Assembly (NCBI RefSeq): GCF_013166595.1 | Contig: NZ_JABKKG010000001.1 | Location: 124,001-188,000, forward strand | Direction of reading: 5' to 3' | DNA: 64,000 nucleotides | DNA from: Palleniella intestinalis | GTDB lineage: Bacteria > Bacteroidota > Bacteroidia > Bacteroidales > Bacteroidaceae | In this document: positions 9,244 through 18,850 of the stretch, in pieces | Layout of the letters: each line of letters opens with the position of its first letter | Numbering within the stretch: the first letter of the stretch is position 1 | Translations under genes and position numbers: made by a program | The notes under the pieces: generated by a model | The model's input: the letters and a program-made list of their open reading frames with translations, nothing else | Told to the model about the DNA's origin: nothing | The model's database searches: none

Positions 9244-9378
9244 ATTATGACATTTCACATCGCCCCAAAAAGGAAATCCAACCAATGATTGCACAGAAAG
9301 GCAGACTGGTCGTTACGCTTCTCTGCAAACAAATTATAATTTTTCCTTTTTATTTTAATAAACCTTGATTTTATTTAG

Positions 9379-9386
9379 TAACTTTG
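9379..9386 (+). promoter_or_regulatory. Predicted -7 box of the PEP/pyruvate-domain gene
   Basis: TAACTTTG at 9379-9386, 28 nt before the ATG at 9414; the -33 region around 9353-9359 is only T-rich. Its position argues against an in-frame ATG at 9384, which would fall inside the promoter. Confidence 0.5.
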
Positions 9387-9413
9387 CCAAAGGAACGAAA
9401 ACAAAAAAATACA

Positions 9414-12398
9414 ATGGAAGAACAGAAGCCAATAGAGGTGTTACCTAAGAAAAACAGATTGACTCTCAGAGATACAGACTTCATGTCAATGATGCAAAGG
9501 CGAATATTCAATGTGCTCATTGTCGCAAATCCATACGATGCGTTTATGTTGGAGGATGACGGGCGTATCGACGAGAAGCTTTTCAATGAATATGTACGTC
9601 TCGGACTACGCTATCCGCCACGTTTCTTCCGTGCTTATTCACGTGAAGATGTTGAGAAATGGACAGATAAGCAGCCAGATTTGATTATCTGCATGCCAAG
9701 TACGGAGTCAAACGACGTATTTGACATTGCACGTCAGATAAAAGCCGCCTACCCCAACCTTCCCATCGTAGTGCTCACACCGTTCTCCCATGGTGTGAAT
9801 GAGCGCATGAAGAACGAGGATTTGTCTGCCTTCGAGTATGTATTCTGCTGGCTTGGCAATGCTGACCTGCTGCTCTCCATTATCAAACTGATGGAGGACA
9901 AGATGAATCTGGAGAAAGATCTGTCTGCAGGAGCACAGATGATTCTGCTTGTAGAGGACTCTGTACGCTTCTATTCTTCTTTCCTTCCCATACTTTACAA
10001 GTTCATTCTGCAACAGTCATTGAACTTCGCGTCCGAAGCGTTGAACAACACTTTGGAGACACTCCGAATGCGTGGAAGACCAAAAATTGTCCTTGCACGT
10101 AATTACCAGGAAGCATGGAAGTTATACCAAAAATACTCTGACAATACTTTAGGAGTTATTTCCGACTGCCGTTTCCCTATGACTGACGGTGGCAAGACTG
10201 TGCCCGATGCCGGTGTGCAGCTGCTTCGCGCTGTCCGTGCTGTTGACAGATTCGTACCGTTGATTATGGACTCTTCCGAGGAAAGTAATGTGAAAGCGGC
10301 AGTATCATGTGACGCTTCATTCATCAACAAGAACTCAAAATCCCTTGACCACGACCTGAGGAAAATCATCCTGCATAAGTTTGGTTTTGGGGATTTCATT
10401 TTCCGAAACTCCGAAACTCTTGAACCGCTTGTCCGCATACATAATCTTAAAGAGTTGCAGGACAACATATTCACCCTTCCGCGTGAGGCTTTGCTGATGC
10501 ACATCCAACGCAACAATGTCTCCCGATGGCTCTGTTCAAGGGCACTTTTCCCTATTTCGGAATTCCTCAAGAAAATCACATGGCAGTCATTGCAGGATGT
10601 TGACAAGCACCGACAGATTATCTACGATGCCATTGTGGCTTACCGCAGAATGAAGAACCAGGGTGTTGTGGCGGTGTTCCACCGTGAACGCTTCGACCAT
10701 TTCTCCAATTTTGCACGCATCGGTGACGGCTCACTCGGAGGAAAAGGACGTGGCCTCGCTTTCCTTGACCACCTGATAAAGAAACATGCCGACCTTAACT
10801 GCTTTGAGCAATTTCCTGTCATGATTCCTAAGACTGTGGTCTTGTGCACGGATGTCTTTGACGAATTCATGGAGAAAAACGACCTTTATCCTGTGGCATT
10901 GTCCAATGCTTCTGATGAAGAGATTCTTGACGCGTTCGTCAAAGCGCATCTTCCACAACGGCTGGAGGAGGACTTTAAATGCCTTGTCGAGGTAGTCCAA
11001 GGACCGCTTGCCATACGTTCTTCCTCTCTCCTTGAAGACGCACACTATCAGCCGTTTGCCGGAATATATTCAACCTATATGATTCCTCCTACAGAAGATA
11101 CCGGTGAGCGTCTCGAAATGCTTGCTGATGCGATAAAGGCTGTTTATGCTTCTGTCTTCTACAAGGATTCAAAAGCATACATGACTGCCACGGCAAACAT
11201 CATCGACCAAGAGAAAATGGCGGTCATCATTCAGGAACTTGTGGGACAGACGCATGAGACACGTTTCTATCCGCACATATCAGGCGTGGCACGTTCCATA
11301 AACTATTATCCTGTCGAAGACCAAAAGGCGGAGGACGGAATAGTAAACATGGCTCTCGGTCTCGGCAAATATATCGTGGACGGAGGTGAGAACCTGCGCG
11401 TTGACCCTTATCTGCCGAAGAAGATTATGCAGCTGTCGGAAATGGAAATCGCACTGCGTGAGACACAGACGCGTTTCCTTGCGCTTGACCTTGCACAGAC
11501 AAAGCTCAACTTCAAGACTGACGACGGCTTCAACCTGCTGAACCTTTCCGTGCGCCAGGCGGACAAGGATGGCGTGCTGAAATGGCTGTGCTCTACGTTT
11601 GACCCGTATGACCAAGTGATACGTGACGGATATTATGAAGGACGAAACCGTAAAGTAATATCCTTCAGCGGCATACTCCAGTACAATGTGCTGCCATTGC
11701 CACAAGTCCTTCAGAAGATTCTTGAATATGGCGCAAAGGAAATGATGCGCCCAGTGGAGATTGAGTTTGCCTGCACAGTCAACGATGACAAGACCGGCGA
11801 GTTCTATCTGCTGCAAATCCGACCGATGGTTGATAACAAGATGATGCTTGACGAAGACCTCGACGCTGTAAATGATGCAGACCTTGTACTGCGTTCCGAA
11901 AGTGCGATAGGACATGGCATAATGTCTGACCTTTATGATATTGTATATGTAAAGACTGACGGATATAACGCATCCATGAATCCTGAGATTGCCGATGAAA
12001 TGGAGAAAATCAATGACTGTATGCTTCAGGAGGGTAAAGGCTACATACTTGTCGGTCCGGGAAGATGGGGGTCAAGCGACTCGTGGCTCGGCATACCGGT
12101 GAAATGGCCTGCTATCTCCGGTGCGCAAGTTATTGTAGAATGTGGTCTGACCGACTACCGTATAGACCCGTCACAAGGCACGCATTTCTTCCAGAACCTC
12201 ACTTCGCTGGGTGTGGCTTACTTCACAATAAATCCGTACAAGGATGATGGGCTTTTCGACAAGGAATGGCTTGACCGACAGCCGGCACACAACGAGACAA
12301 AGCATCTCCGCCACATAAGGCTTGAGAAACCTCTGGTGGCGAAGGTTGATGGCATGAAGAAGAAAGGCATCGTAATGAAAACTGTTGAGGCTGAATAG
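9414..12398 (+). CDS. PEP/pyruvate-binding-domain protein with receiver-like N-terminus
   Basis: 994 residues. Residues about 20-130 and 175-320 look like two receiver-type folds: VLIVANPYDAF...PIVVLTPF, and ILLVEDSVRFYSS with VISDCRFPMTDGG. Residues about 430-960 form a PPDK_N (ATP-grasp) domain: GDGSLGGKGRGLAF (about 438-446), GPLAIRSSSLLEDAHYQPFAGIYSTY, and FYLLQIRPM. I do not see the phosphohistidine swivelling domain or the C-terminal TIM barrel of true PEP synthase or PPDK. Related proteins occur in Bacteroides but their reaction is not known to me. It may be a phosphotransfer or regulatory protein rather than a metabolic dikinase. Confidence 0.85.
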   Translation: MEEQKPIEVLPKKNRLTLRDTDFMSMMQRRIFNVLIVANPYDAFMLEDDGRIDEKLFNEYVRLGLRYPPRFFRAYSREDVEKWTDKQPDLIICMPSTESNDVFDIARQIKAAYPNLPIVVLTPFSHGVNERMKNEDLSAFEYVFCWLGNADLLLSIIKLMEDKMNLEKDLSAGAQMILLVEDSVRFYSSFLPILYKFILQQSLNFASEALNNTLETLRMRGRPKIVLARNYQEAWKLYQKYSDNTLGVISDCRFPMTDGGKTVPDAGVQLLRAVRAVDRFVPLIMDSSEESNVKAAVSCDASFINKNSKSLDHDLRKIILHKFGFGDFIFRNSETLEPLVRIHNLKELQDNIFTLPREALLMHIQRNNVSRWLCSRALFPISEFLKKITWQSLQDVDKHRQIIYDAIVAYRRMKNQGVVAVFHRERFDHFSNFARIGDGSLGGKGRGLAFLDHLIKKHADLNCFEQFPVMIPKTVVLCTDVFDEFMEKNDLYPVALSNASDEEILDAFVKAHLPQRLEEDFKCLVEVVQGPLAIRSSSLLEDAHYQPFAGIYSTYMIPPTEDTGERLEMLADAIKAVYASVFYKDSKAYMTATANIIDQEKMAVIIQELVGQTHETRFYPHISGVARSINYYPVEDQKAEDGIVNMALGLGKYIVDGGENLRVDPYLPKKIMQLSEMEIALRETQTRFLALDLAQTKLNFKTDDGFNLLNLSVRQADKDGVLKWLCSTFDPYDQVIRDGYYEGRNRKVISFSGILQYNVLPLPQVLQKILEYGAKEMMRPVEIEFACTVNDDKTGEFYLLQIRPMVDNKMMLDEDLDAVNDADLVLRSESAIGHGIMSDLYDIVYVKTDGYNASMNPEIADEMEKINDCMLQEGKGYILVGPGRWGSSDSWLGIPVKWPAISGAQVIVECGLTDYRIDPSQGTHFFQNLTSLGVAYFTINPYKDDGLFDKEWLDRQPAHNETKHLRHIRLEKPLVAKVDGMKKKGIVMKTVEAE

Positions 12399-12552
12399 AA
12401 ATCTATGAAACAGACTCTGCGCTTCTCAAATCCATGAAAATTTCCCAATTTTTCCGAGATTTTTATAAAGACATATGTGAGACTAATAATAACGAATCAT
12501 ACTGCGAATGGTAATGGTTTGCAATGCGGTTCCATGATTATGTTATATAACA

Positions 12553-12609
12553 AAAGATAGCACTTGACTATGTAAAGCATTACCTTTCACTAAGTCAAGT
12601 GCTACCTTT
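12553..12609 (+). repeat. 22-bp-period repeat array B (3 units)
   Basis: Units at 12553-12565 (inverted, AAAGATAGCACTT), 12575-12587 (AAGCATTACCTTT) and 12597-12609 (AAGTGCTACCTTT), again with 9-nt spacers (GACTATGTA, CACTAAGTC) closely resembling those of array A. The flanks 12551-12568 and 12594-12611 can pair over 18 bp with one mismatch. It lies between the convergent 3' ends of the PEP/pyruvate-domain gene and bcp. The rest of the gap (12399-12552) shows nothing recognisable. Confidence 0.85.
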
Positions 12610-12686
12610 TGGAATGTTATTAAAATTTTGTGTTTCAGCTGTTTATTGTTTCTATAAACTTTGTTTGCCCATCAGAATGTTGTCTG

Positions 12687-13151
12687 CTACTCCTTGTTGA
12701 TATAGTCCAGAACTTGTTCCGCATGGATTTTGGTCTTTATCTCTTTCGGGGAGAATATTTTCTCAATGACGCCCTCTTCATTGACGAGATAAGTTGTGCG
12801 CAAAGTTCCTATGGTGCGTCTGCCGCATGCCACCTTTTCGCCCCAGCAGCCGAGAGCCTGCAGAAGTGTTGTCTCTGTGTCCGCAATCAGTGGGAATTCA
12901 AGACCTTGTGTCTCTGCAAACTTCTTCTGCAGTGACTCTTTGTCTTTGCTTACGCCAATGATAGCGTAGCCGGCAGCTTCAAGTTCGGCCTTGTGAGCCT
13001 GCAAAGAGCAAGCCTCAGCAGTGCATCCGCTCGTGTTTGCCTTTGGATAACTATAGAGCACAATCTTACGTCCGCGGTAGTCGCTGCTCTTGATTTCATT
13101 GCCATTCTGGTCTTTTCCGAGTATCTCCGGGATTCTGTCACCTACATTCAT
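12687..13151 (-). CDS. bcp: Thioredoxin-dependent peroxiredoxin (Bcp/PrxQ)
   Basis: 154-residue peroxiredoxin that reduces hydrogen peroxide and organic peroxides in the cytoplasm using thioredoxin. The peroxidatic cysteine sits in NTSGCTAEACSLQ (about residue 44), with a possible resolving Cys five residues later, the PrxQ arrangement. DRIPEILGKDQNG at the N-terminus and the arginine in GRRTIGTLRTTYLV are typical. The start is MNVGDR (13151); an in-frame extension to 13271 has no family similarity. A trxA gene is in the same window at 59.9 kb. Confidence 0.95.
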   Translation of the reverse strand: MNVGDRIPEILGKDQNGNEIKSSDYRGRKIVLYSYPKANTSGCTAEACSLQAHKAELEAAGYAIIGVSKDKESLQKKFAETQGLEFPLIADTETTLLQALGCWGEKVACGRRTIGTLRTTYLVNEEGVIEKIFSPKEIKTKIHAEQVLDYINKE

Positions 13152-13227
13152 AATATTGTTGTTTAAGTTGTTTGTATAAATACCTGTTTGTTGGTTATGC
13201 TTCTTTATTTCATGAAAGAAGAATGCG

Positions 13228-13602
13228 CTATTTATAGAATGATACATATTCATTGAACTCCGGTTCGTCATATTTCGTGCTTACTCCGACTCCTATGGCA
13301 ACAAGTCGCTCTGCCGGAATGTTGTGCTGCTCCTCAAGATATTTCTTGACATTGGCAGCCCTCTCTTCGCATATAGAGTTGACATTGGCTACCGCAGTTG
13401 TGGCACTTGTATATCCACCGATAATGATTTTCTTGTCAGGATTCCTGGTCATATATTCTGCAATATTGGCTATTATCAGTTTCTGGGACTCACTTATGTT
13501 CACTGAATCCTTCTGGAAACGCACGGTTTTGTTCAGAGGTGTCTGTGCACCTGCGGCAAATATCATCATGGCAGCCGCAAAAGTCATTATTGTCCTTTTC
13601 AT
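13228..13602 (-). CDS. Small secreted OmpA-domain protein
   Basis: 124 residues. A signal peptide (MKRTIMTFAAAMMIFAAGAQ) is followed by a single OmpA C-terminal-like, peptidoglycan-binding domain with FQKDSVNISESQKLIIANIAEY, IIIGGYTSATT and ERAANVKKYLEEQ-type helix and strand spacing. The usual membrane barrel is absent, so this is a periplasmic protein made only of the binding domain. The start at 13602 gives the signal peptide; a longer frame to 13698 does not. A TATCTTTG -7-like box lies at 13632-13639 on the minus strand. Confidence 0.8.
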   Translation of the reverse strand: MKRTIMTFAAAMMIFAAGAQTPLNKTVRFQKDSVNISESQKLIIANIAEYMTRNPDKKIIIGGYTSATTAVANVNSICEERAANVKKYLEEQHNIPAERLVAIGVGVSTKYDEPEFNEYVSFYK

Positions 13603-13781
13603 ATGGTTTAATATTATTGGTTTTACGGCTGCAAAGATAGTTATTTTTTGCGGCACAGAAAATTTTTCTTTCTGAAAATAGGCTATATTACTGAACATTA
13701 AAGAAATTTGGCATACAAAAATAAAAGATGAAAATTGTTAATGAAAAACAATCTCCATCTTCTGTTTCTTGTTGTCCTGCT

Positions 13782-14612
13782 TCATCTTACCGTGACATGG
13801 AAGCATCCCTGCTTCACTTCGTATTTTATATAGCACCGTCCTGCCTCACGGAAATCCCTCAGCACTTCGGAAAGAATCCATTTGAGAGTGTCGTTCTGCA
13901 CTTCACGGCGAGTGCCTTGGCGAGGGTCGTATACGGTCTTGTAGCGGTTTTGCGCAATGTCGAATGTCGTACCGTAAAGGTGGCAGGAGTTGTCCGTTGC
14001 ATTGATGTTCCGCTTTTGCAGTTTGCCAATATCCTCACGGGTGCGCAGCACACTGGTGACAAGGATTTTGTGAAACGGTATGCCTTTTACATACAATGAA
14101 TCAAAATAAGCTCTGCCTATGTCGTTCAGCAGTGTTGATGCCCGTGGCACAAGATACGGTATGCTGCTCTTCAGATTGTCAACATAGAAATATGGATTCG
14201 CCCCGATATATACCAGTTCCGACATCCTTTTCTCTGCATCAAGGCGGTTGGCGACAGGCTTTACTCCCCATTTCTCTGCTCCGGAGAGGTGGACGGCCTG
14301 GCTGTCAGGGAAACAGTCCTTGAATCTTGGCACAGAATAGATCGGGTGAGGGACAAATGCTTTGTCGTATGTTACGGCATGTTTGGAGTTATGGGCGTTT
14401 GATGTTGCAGTCGGAATATTGCCTACGATGTCACGGGTCGTTATCGTATCTGTCGTGGATGCTCCGCCGTAGCTTCCTGCCATTGCCAGGGAGTCCTTCC
14501 GCATGCGTTCTGTTTTGGTCATAGCCACTTCCGGATAGGCACACCTGAACAATGCAAGCACAACAACCACAATACCAAAGACCTGCAAATATAAGGATTT
14601 TGATACTTTCAT
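13782..14612 (-). CDS. DUF5715-like protein, M15-type peptidase fold
   Basis: 276 residues. One N-terminal membrane anchor or signal (VFGIVVVVLALFRCAYP) then a periplasmic region with a low-complexity linker. The C-terminal half shows the M15/VanY-type zinc pattern: LVTSVLRTREDIGKLQKRN, then SCHLYGTTFDIA (His and Asp ligands), and a final histidine in CFHVTVR. This suggests a DD-carboxypeptidase-like or L,D-peptidase fold acting on peptidoglycan, but activity is unproven. A second M15-type gene lies at 62.4 kb. Confidence 0.75.
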   Translation of the reverse strand: MKVSKSLYLQVFGIVVVVLALFRCAYPEVAMTKTERMRKDSLAMAGSYGGASTTDTITTRDIVGNIPTATSNAHNSKHAVTYDKAFVPHPIYSVPRFKDCFPDSQAVHLSGAEKWGVKPVANRLDAEKRMSELVYIGANPYFYVDNLKSSIPYLVPRASTLLNDIGRAYFDSLYVKGIPFHKILVTSVLRTREDIGKLQKRNINATDNSCHLYGTTFDIAQNRYKTVYDPRQGTRREVQNDTLKWILSEVLRDFREAGRCYIKYEVKQGCFHVTVR

Positions 14613-14656
14613 TCTTAAAGTTTATTTAATTCGGAGCACAAAGTTAAGGAAAAAGA

Positions 14657-14687
14657 TTGAAATCTGTAAACTTTTTTGTAACTTTGC
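14657..14687 (+). promoter_or_regulatory. Predicted phoH-purC promoter
   Basis: ATTG at 14657-14660 and TAACTTTG at 14680-14687, spaced 19 nt. Transcription would begin near 14695, about 20 nt before the TTG start of phoH. Confidence 0.6.
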
Positions 14688-14713
14688 AGGAAAATTTTAA
14701 GATTTAATAAAGG

Positions 14714-15661
14714 TTGATAGAGAAACATATCATAATAGAAGATGTTGATCCTGTAATGTTCTATGGGGTTGGCAATGTTCATTTGCAGATGTTGAAATCC
14801 CTGTTCCCCAAGCTGCGCATAAATGCTCGCGGCAATGTCATCCGTGTGCTTGGTGACGAGGAGGAGACAAGTCTGTTTGAGAAGAACATTGAGACGATGC
14901 GCAAGCATTTGATAAAATTCAACTCTATCAACGATGAAGACATAATCGACATAGTAAAAGGCAAGCAGACGAAAGCGGACGCCATAAAAGGCGTTGTATG
15001 CTACAGTATCTCCGGCCGGCCGATAAAGAGCCGTTCTGCCAACCAGCAGAAACTGATAGAAGCGTTTGAAAGGGATGACATGACATTTGCTGTCGGACCG
15101 GCAGGAACGGGCAAAACTTACTTGTCGATAGCTTTGGCGGTGAAGGCTTTGAAGGAAAAGCAAGTCAAGCGGCTTATTCTCTCCCGCCCTGCTGTTGAGG
15201 CCGGTGAGAAACTCGGATTCTTGCCCGGAGACATGAAGGATAAGATTGACCCTTACCTGCAGCCGTTGTATGACGCGCTTGAGGATATGATTCCTGCGGT
15301 GAAGCTTCAGGACATGATGGAGAAGCACATCATACAGATAGCACCGCTCGCCTTTATGAGAGGCAGGACGCTGAACGATGCCGTGGTGATACTCGATGAG
15401 GCTCAGAACACGACAACGGCACAGATAAAGATGTTCCTCACACGAATGGGCTGGAACACAAAGATGATTATCACGGGCGACCTGACCCAGATAGACTTGC
15501 CAAGGAACACCCGCTCGGGACTTGGGGAAGCATTGAAGATACTTGAAGGGGTTGAGGGAATTTCAACAATCAATCTTGACCAGAGCGACATTGTGCGCCA
15601 CAGACTCGTTACAAGGATAGTAAACGCATTTAATAAATACGACAATGAAAGCATTGACTAA
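14714..15661 (+). CDS. PhoH-family ATPase
   Basis: 315-residue cytoplasmic P-loop protein of the PhoH/YbeZ type, linked in other bacteria to RNA metabolism and ribosome quality control. Walker A GPAGTGKT lies at residues 128-135 and Walker [11 protein letters not shown] in the second half, followed by [11 protein letters not shown]. The start appears to be TTG (14714); no in-frame ATG gives the conserved N-terminus [12 protein letters not shown]. It overlaps purC by 17 nt, so the two are probably translationally coupled. Confidence 0.92.
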   Translation: MIEKHIIIEDVDPVMFYGVGNVHLQMLKSLFPKLRINARGNVIRVLGDEEETSLFEKNIETMRKHLIKFNSINDEDIIDIVKGKQTKADAIKGVVCYSISGRPIKSRSANQQKLIEAFERDDMTFAVGPAGTGKTYLSIALAVKALKEKQVKRLILSRPAVEAGEKLGFLPGDMKDKIDPYLQPLYDALEDMIPAVKLQDMMEKHIIQIAPLAFMRGRTLNDAVVILDEAQNTTTAQIKMFLTRMGWNTKMIITGDLTQIDLPRNTRSGLGEALKILEGVEGISTINLDQSDIVRHRLVTRIVNAFNKYDNESID

Positions 15662-16598
15662 GACAGATTTCCGGTTTGCCGGACAGAAAAGTGTGTATCA
15701 CGGAAAAGTGCGCGATGTGTACAACATCGACGATGATTTGATGGTAATGGTGGCTACCGACCGTATCTCAGCATTCGATGTCATCCTGCCAAAAGGAATT
15801 CCTTTCAAGGGACAGGTGCTGAACCAGATTGCAGCGAAATTCCTTGATGCGACAAGCGATATTTGCCCAAACTGGAAACTGGCTACTCCTGACCCTCAGG
15901 TTACAGTGGGACTTAAATGTGAGGGCTTCCGTGTAGAGATGATTATCCGTGGCATACTTACAGGTTCTGCATGGCGCGACTACCAGAAAGGCTGCCGTGA
16001 GATCTGTGGAGTGCAATTGCCGGAAGGAATGCGTGAGAATGAGCGTTTCCCAGAACCTATCATCACTCCAACCACAAAGGCGGACGAGGGGCATGACCTC
16101 AACATTTCCAAGGAAGAGATTATCGCACAAGGAATCGTGTCTGCTGAGGACTACGCTGTGATGGAAGACTACACACGCAAGCTCTTTGCACGTGGTCAGG
16201 AGATTGCTGCAAAGCAGGGACTCATACTTGTGGACACAAAATATGAGTTCGGAAAGCGTGACGGCAAGGTTTACCTTATCGATGAAATCCACACACCGGA
16301 CTCTTCACGTTATTTCTATGCAGAAGGTTATGAGGAGAAGTTCGAGAAGGGCGAGCCGCAGAAGCAGCTTTCAAAGGAGTTTGTGCGCCAGTGGCTCATA
16401 GAGCATGACTTCATGAACGAGCCTGGACAGACAATGCCTGAAATCACAGATGAGTATGCGGAAAGCGTGTCTGAACGTTATATCGAGCTCTACGAAGGCA
16501 TTACAGGTGAGGAATTCGACAAGGCGCAGGATGTCAGCGACATCAATGCCCGCATAGAGAAGAATGTCTCTGAATATCTTGCGGCACGCAAAGCGTAA
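15645..16598 (+). CDS. purC: Phosphoribosylaminoimidazole-succinocarboxamide synthase
   Basis: SAICAR synthetase, the ATP-dependent step joining CAIR and aspartate in purine synthesis. 317 residues, the longer variant. Seen: [26 protein letters not shown] near the N-terminus (residues about 20-45), [39 protein letters not shown]. The ATG at 15645 is inside the end of phoH. purM lies 1 kb downstream, separated by aroE and a terminator-like hairpin. Confidence 0.97.
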   Translation: MKALTKTDFRFAGQKSVYHGKVRDVYNIDDDLMVMVATDRISAFDVILPKGIPFKGQVLNQIAAKFLDATSDICPNWKLATPDPQVTVGLKCEGFRVEMIIRGILTGSAWRDYQKGCREICGVQLPEGMRENERFPEPIITPTTKADEGHDLNISKEEIIAQGIVSAEDYAVMEDYTRKLFARGQEIAAKQGLILVDTKYEFGKRDGKVYLIDEIHTPDSSRYFYAEGYEEKFEKGEPQKQLSKEFVRQWLIEHDFMNEPGQTMPEITDEYAESVSERYIELYEGITGEEFDKAQDVSDINARIEKNVSEYLAARKA

Positions 16599-16679
16599 GC
16601 AGCATTCTTGATTGAAAACTGTTTCAGAAGCTACGAGGACTCCAATAATTTATAACAACAACCTTAATCAATAAAGACG

Positions 16680-17420
16680 ATGGACAAATATGGAATCATA
16701 GGCCACCCACTCGGCCACTCTTTTTCTCCCGGATTTTTCAATGAGAAATTCCGCAACGAGAGCATCGATGCGGTCTATGAGATGTTTGACCTTCCGCAAA
16801 TTGAGGCTGTCATTGAAGTCCTTACGTCAAATCCGGAACTTCGCGGGTTGAATGTCACCATACCGTACAAGCAGCAGATAATGCAGTATCTTGACGAATT
16901 GAGTGATGAAGCTCGTGAGATTGGAGCGGTGAATGTCGTGCGCATCTCCCATGAGAATGGTGAAATGCGCATGAAAGGGTACAATAGTGATGTGATTGGA
17001 TTCACACGCTCTATAGAACCTCTTTTGGAGAAATACCACAAGAAAGCTCTCATTCTTGGTACCGGCGGCGCGTCAAAGGCTGTGGAATATGGGTTGAGGA
17101 AACTCGGACTTGAGACTGTGAAGGTGAGCCGCTATGAGCGTACTGACACTATCCAATATGAGAAAGTCACAGCAGATGTTGTATGGGAATATAATGTAAT
17201 AGTGAACTGCACTCCTGTCGGTATGTACCCAAACACAGAGGAGTGCCCATTGCTGCCGTATGAAGCCATGGACAGTCATACTCTACTCTATGACCTTATA
17301 TACAACCCTGACGAAACTCTTTTCATGAAAAAAGGACGCGAACATGGTGCCGTAACCAAGAACGGATTGGAGATGCTCCTGCTTCAAGCTTATGCTTCGT
17401 GGGAGTTTTGGAATGAATAG
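16680..17420 (+). CDS. aroE: Shikimate dehydrogenase
   Basis: NADP-dependent reduction of 3-dehydroshikimate to shikimate in aromatic amino acid synthesis. 246 residues, slightly short but complete. Substrate-binding motif GHPLGHSFSPGFFN at the N-terminus (normally SxSP), NVTIPYKQQIM with the catalytic lysine, GAVNVVRI, the nucleotide-binding ILGTGGASKAV (about 122-132) and NCTPVGMYPN. It follows purC by 81 nt and is followed by a hairpin terminator. Confidence 0.95.
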   Translation: MDKYGIIGHPLGHSFSPGFFNEKFRNESIDAVYEMFDLPQIEAVIEVLTSNPELRGLNVTIPYKQQIMQYLDELSDEAREIGAVNVVRISHENGEMRMKGYNSDVIGFTRSIEPLLEKYHKKALILGTGGASKAVEYGLRKLGLETVKVSRYERTDTIQYEKVTADVVWEYNVIVNCTPVGMYPNTEECPLLPYEAMDSHTLLYDLIYNPDETLFMKKGREHGAVTKNGLEMLLLQAYASWEFWNE

Positions 17421-17428
17421 GCAAGAAC

Positions 17429-17468
17429 GGAAGGAAGTGGCAATTACAGTGTTATGCCACATCCTTCC
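17429..17468 (+). terminator. Hairpin after aroE
   Basis: A 14-nt stem (17429-17442 with 17455-17468, one mismatch) with a 12-nt loop, followed by ATTTTG. It lies 8 nt after the aroE stop. The T-run is short, so it may be a weak terminator. Confidence 0.6.
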
Positions 17469-17553
17469 ATTTTGCGTATTTCGGACAAACAGGATTAGGA
17501 CAACAAATAATAAGAAAAGCATTTTGTAAAATACACTATTTTTCTATAGACAA

Positions 17554-18720
17554 ATGAGCAACAATCGTTATATGATGCGCGGTGTGAGTGCCGCAAAGGA
17601 AGATGTGCATAACGCTATCAAGAACATTGACAAAGGAATCTTCCCACAGGCTTTCTGTAAGATAATCCCGGATATTCTTGGAGGAGATCCGGAATATTGC
17701 AACATAATGCACGCAGACGGTGCAGGTACGAAGTCATCATTGGCGTACATGTACTGGAAAGAGACAGGCGACATCAATGTTTGGAAAGGTATTGCGCAGG
17801 ATGCTATCGTAATGAACACCGATGACCTTCTATGTGTCGGAGCAGTGGATAATATTCTTGTCTCATCAACTATCGGACGTAACAAGATGCTAATCCCTGG
17901 CGAGGTTATCTCTGCAGTCATCAATGGTACAGATGAGCTTCTTTCCGAGATGCGTGAAATGGGAGTGGGCATCTACCCTACCGGTGGCGAGACTGCGGAT
18001 GTCGGCGACCTTGTACGCACAATCATCGTTGACTCTACCGTGATTTGCCGCATGAAACGCAGCGATGTCATTGACAACAAGAACATACAGCCAGGCGATG
18101 TCATTGTCGGCATGTCATCATGCGGTCAGGCTACATACGAGAAGCAGTACAACGGCGGAATGGGGTCAAATGGTCTCACTTCAGCCCGTCATGATGTGTT
18201 CTCAAAATATCTTGCGGAGAAATATCCGGAGTCCTATGACCAGAAAGTTCCTGACGAACTTGTTTATTCCGGTACAAAGAAACTCACTGATGCAATAGAA
18301 GGACTTGGAGTTGATGCCGGACAGCTCGTGCTTTCTCCGACACGCACTTATGCACCTGTGATAAAGAAGATGCTTGACGAGCTCCGTCCGGAGATTCATG
18401 GTATGGTACACTGTACAGGTGGAGCGCAGACAAAGGTGCTTCATTTCGTGAATGACAACTGTCGCGTCATAAAGGACAACATGTTCCCTGTGCCTCCTCT
18501 CTTCAAGATGATTCATGATGAAAGCGGAACTGATTGGAAGGAAATGTACCAGGTCTTCAACATGGGACACCGTATGGAAGTTTATGTTCGTCCTGAGATT
18601 GCGGAACAAGTAATAGCAATCAGCAAGTCGTTCAACATTGATGCACAGATTATCGGTCATATTGAGGAAGGAAAGAAGTCGCTGACAATCAAATCGGAAT
18701 TCGGAACGTTTGATTACTAA
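17554..18720 (+). CDS. purM: Phosphoribosylformylglycinamidine cyclo-ligase (AIR synthase)
   Basis: ATP-dependent ring closure of FGAM to AIR in purine synthesis. 388 residues, the longer Bacteroidetes type. The PurM/PurL fold is clear: NIMHADGAGTKSSLAY (about residue 48-63), DAIVMNTDDLLCVGA, YPTGGETADVGDLV, IVGMSSCGQATYEKQ and the C-terminal NMGHRMEVYV. It ends 130 nt before prfA. Confidence 0.93.
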   Translation: MSNNRYMMRGVSAAKEDVHNAIKNIDKGIFPQAFCKIIPDILGGDPEYCNIMHADGAGTKSSLAYMYWKETGDINVWKGIAQDAIVMNTDDLLCVGAVDNILVSSTIGRNKMLIPGEVISAVINGTDELLSEMREMGVGIYPTGGETADVGDLVRTIIVDSTVICRMKRSDVIDNKNIQPGDVIVGMSSCGQATYEKQYNGGMGSNGLTSARHDVFSKYLAEKYPESYDQKVPDELVYSGTKKLTDAIEGLGVDAGQLVLSPTRTYAPVIKKMLDELRPEIHGMVHCTGGAQTKVLHFVNDNCRVIKDNMFPVPPLFKMIHDESGTDWKEMYQVFNMGHRMEVYVRPEIAEQVIAISKSFNIDAQIIGHIEEGKKSLTIKSEFGTFDY

Positions 18721-18727
18721 TCCTTTC

Positions 18728-18850
18728 ATGAGGAAGACTGAGACAGCAAGGATGGTTGTGACAGGTTTTGCAATATTTAGTTGGCTGTCCATCACATATA
18801 ATGTTGTCACACTGAAATATAAATGGATAAAACGAATAGCAGGAGAATAA
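18728..18850 (+). CDS. Possible 40-residue membrane peptide directly before prfA
   Basis: An ATG at 18728 opens a 40-codon frame ending in TAA at 18848-18850, with the prfA ATG starting at the next base (18851). The peptide has a basic N-terminus (MRKTETAR), a hydrophobic middle (VVTGFAIFSWLSI, about residues 10-22) and a basic C-terminus (KYKWIKRIAGE). It could be a real small membrane protein, a coupling leader for prfA, or chance. I recognise no family. Confidence 0.3.
   Translation: MRKTETARMVVTGFAIFSWLSITYNVVTLKYKWIKRIAGE

Noticed and set aside
11280..11915. 211-residue minus-strand frame inside the PEP/pyruvate-domain gene
   Set aside because: It has no family similarity and lies wholly antisense to a conserved ATP-grasp region.
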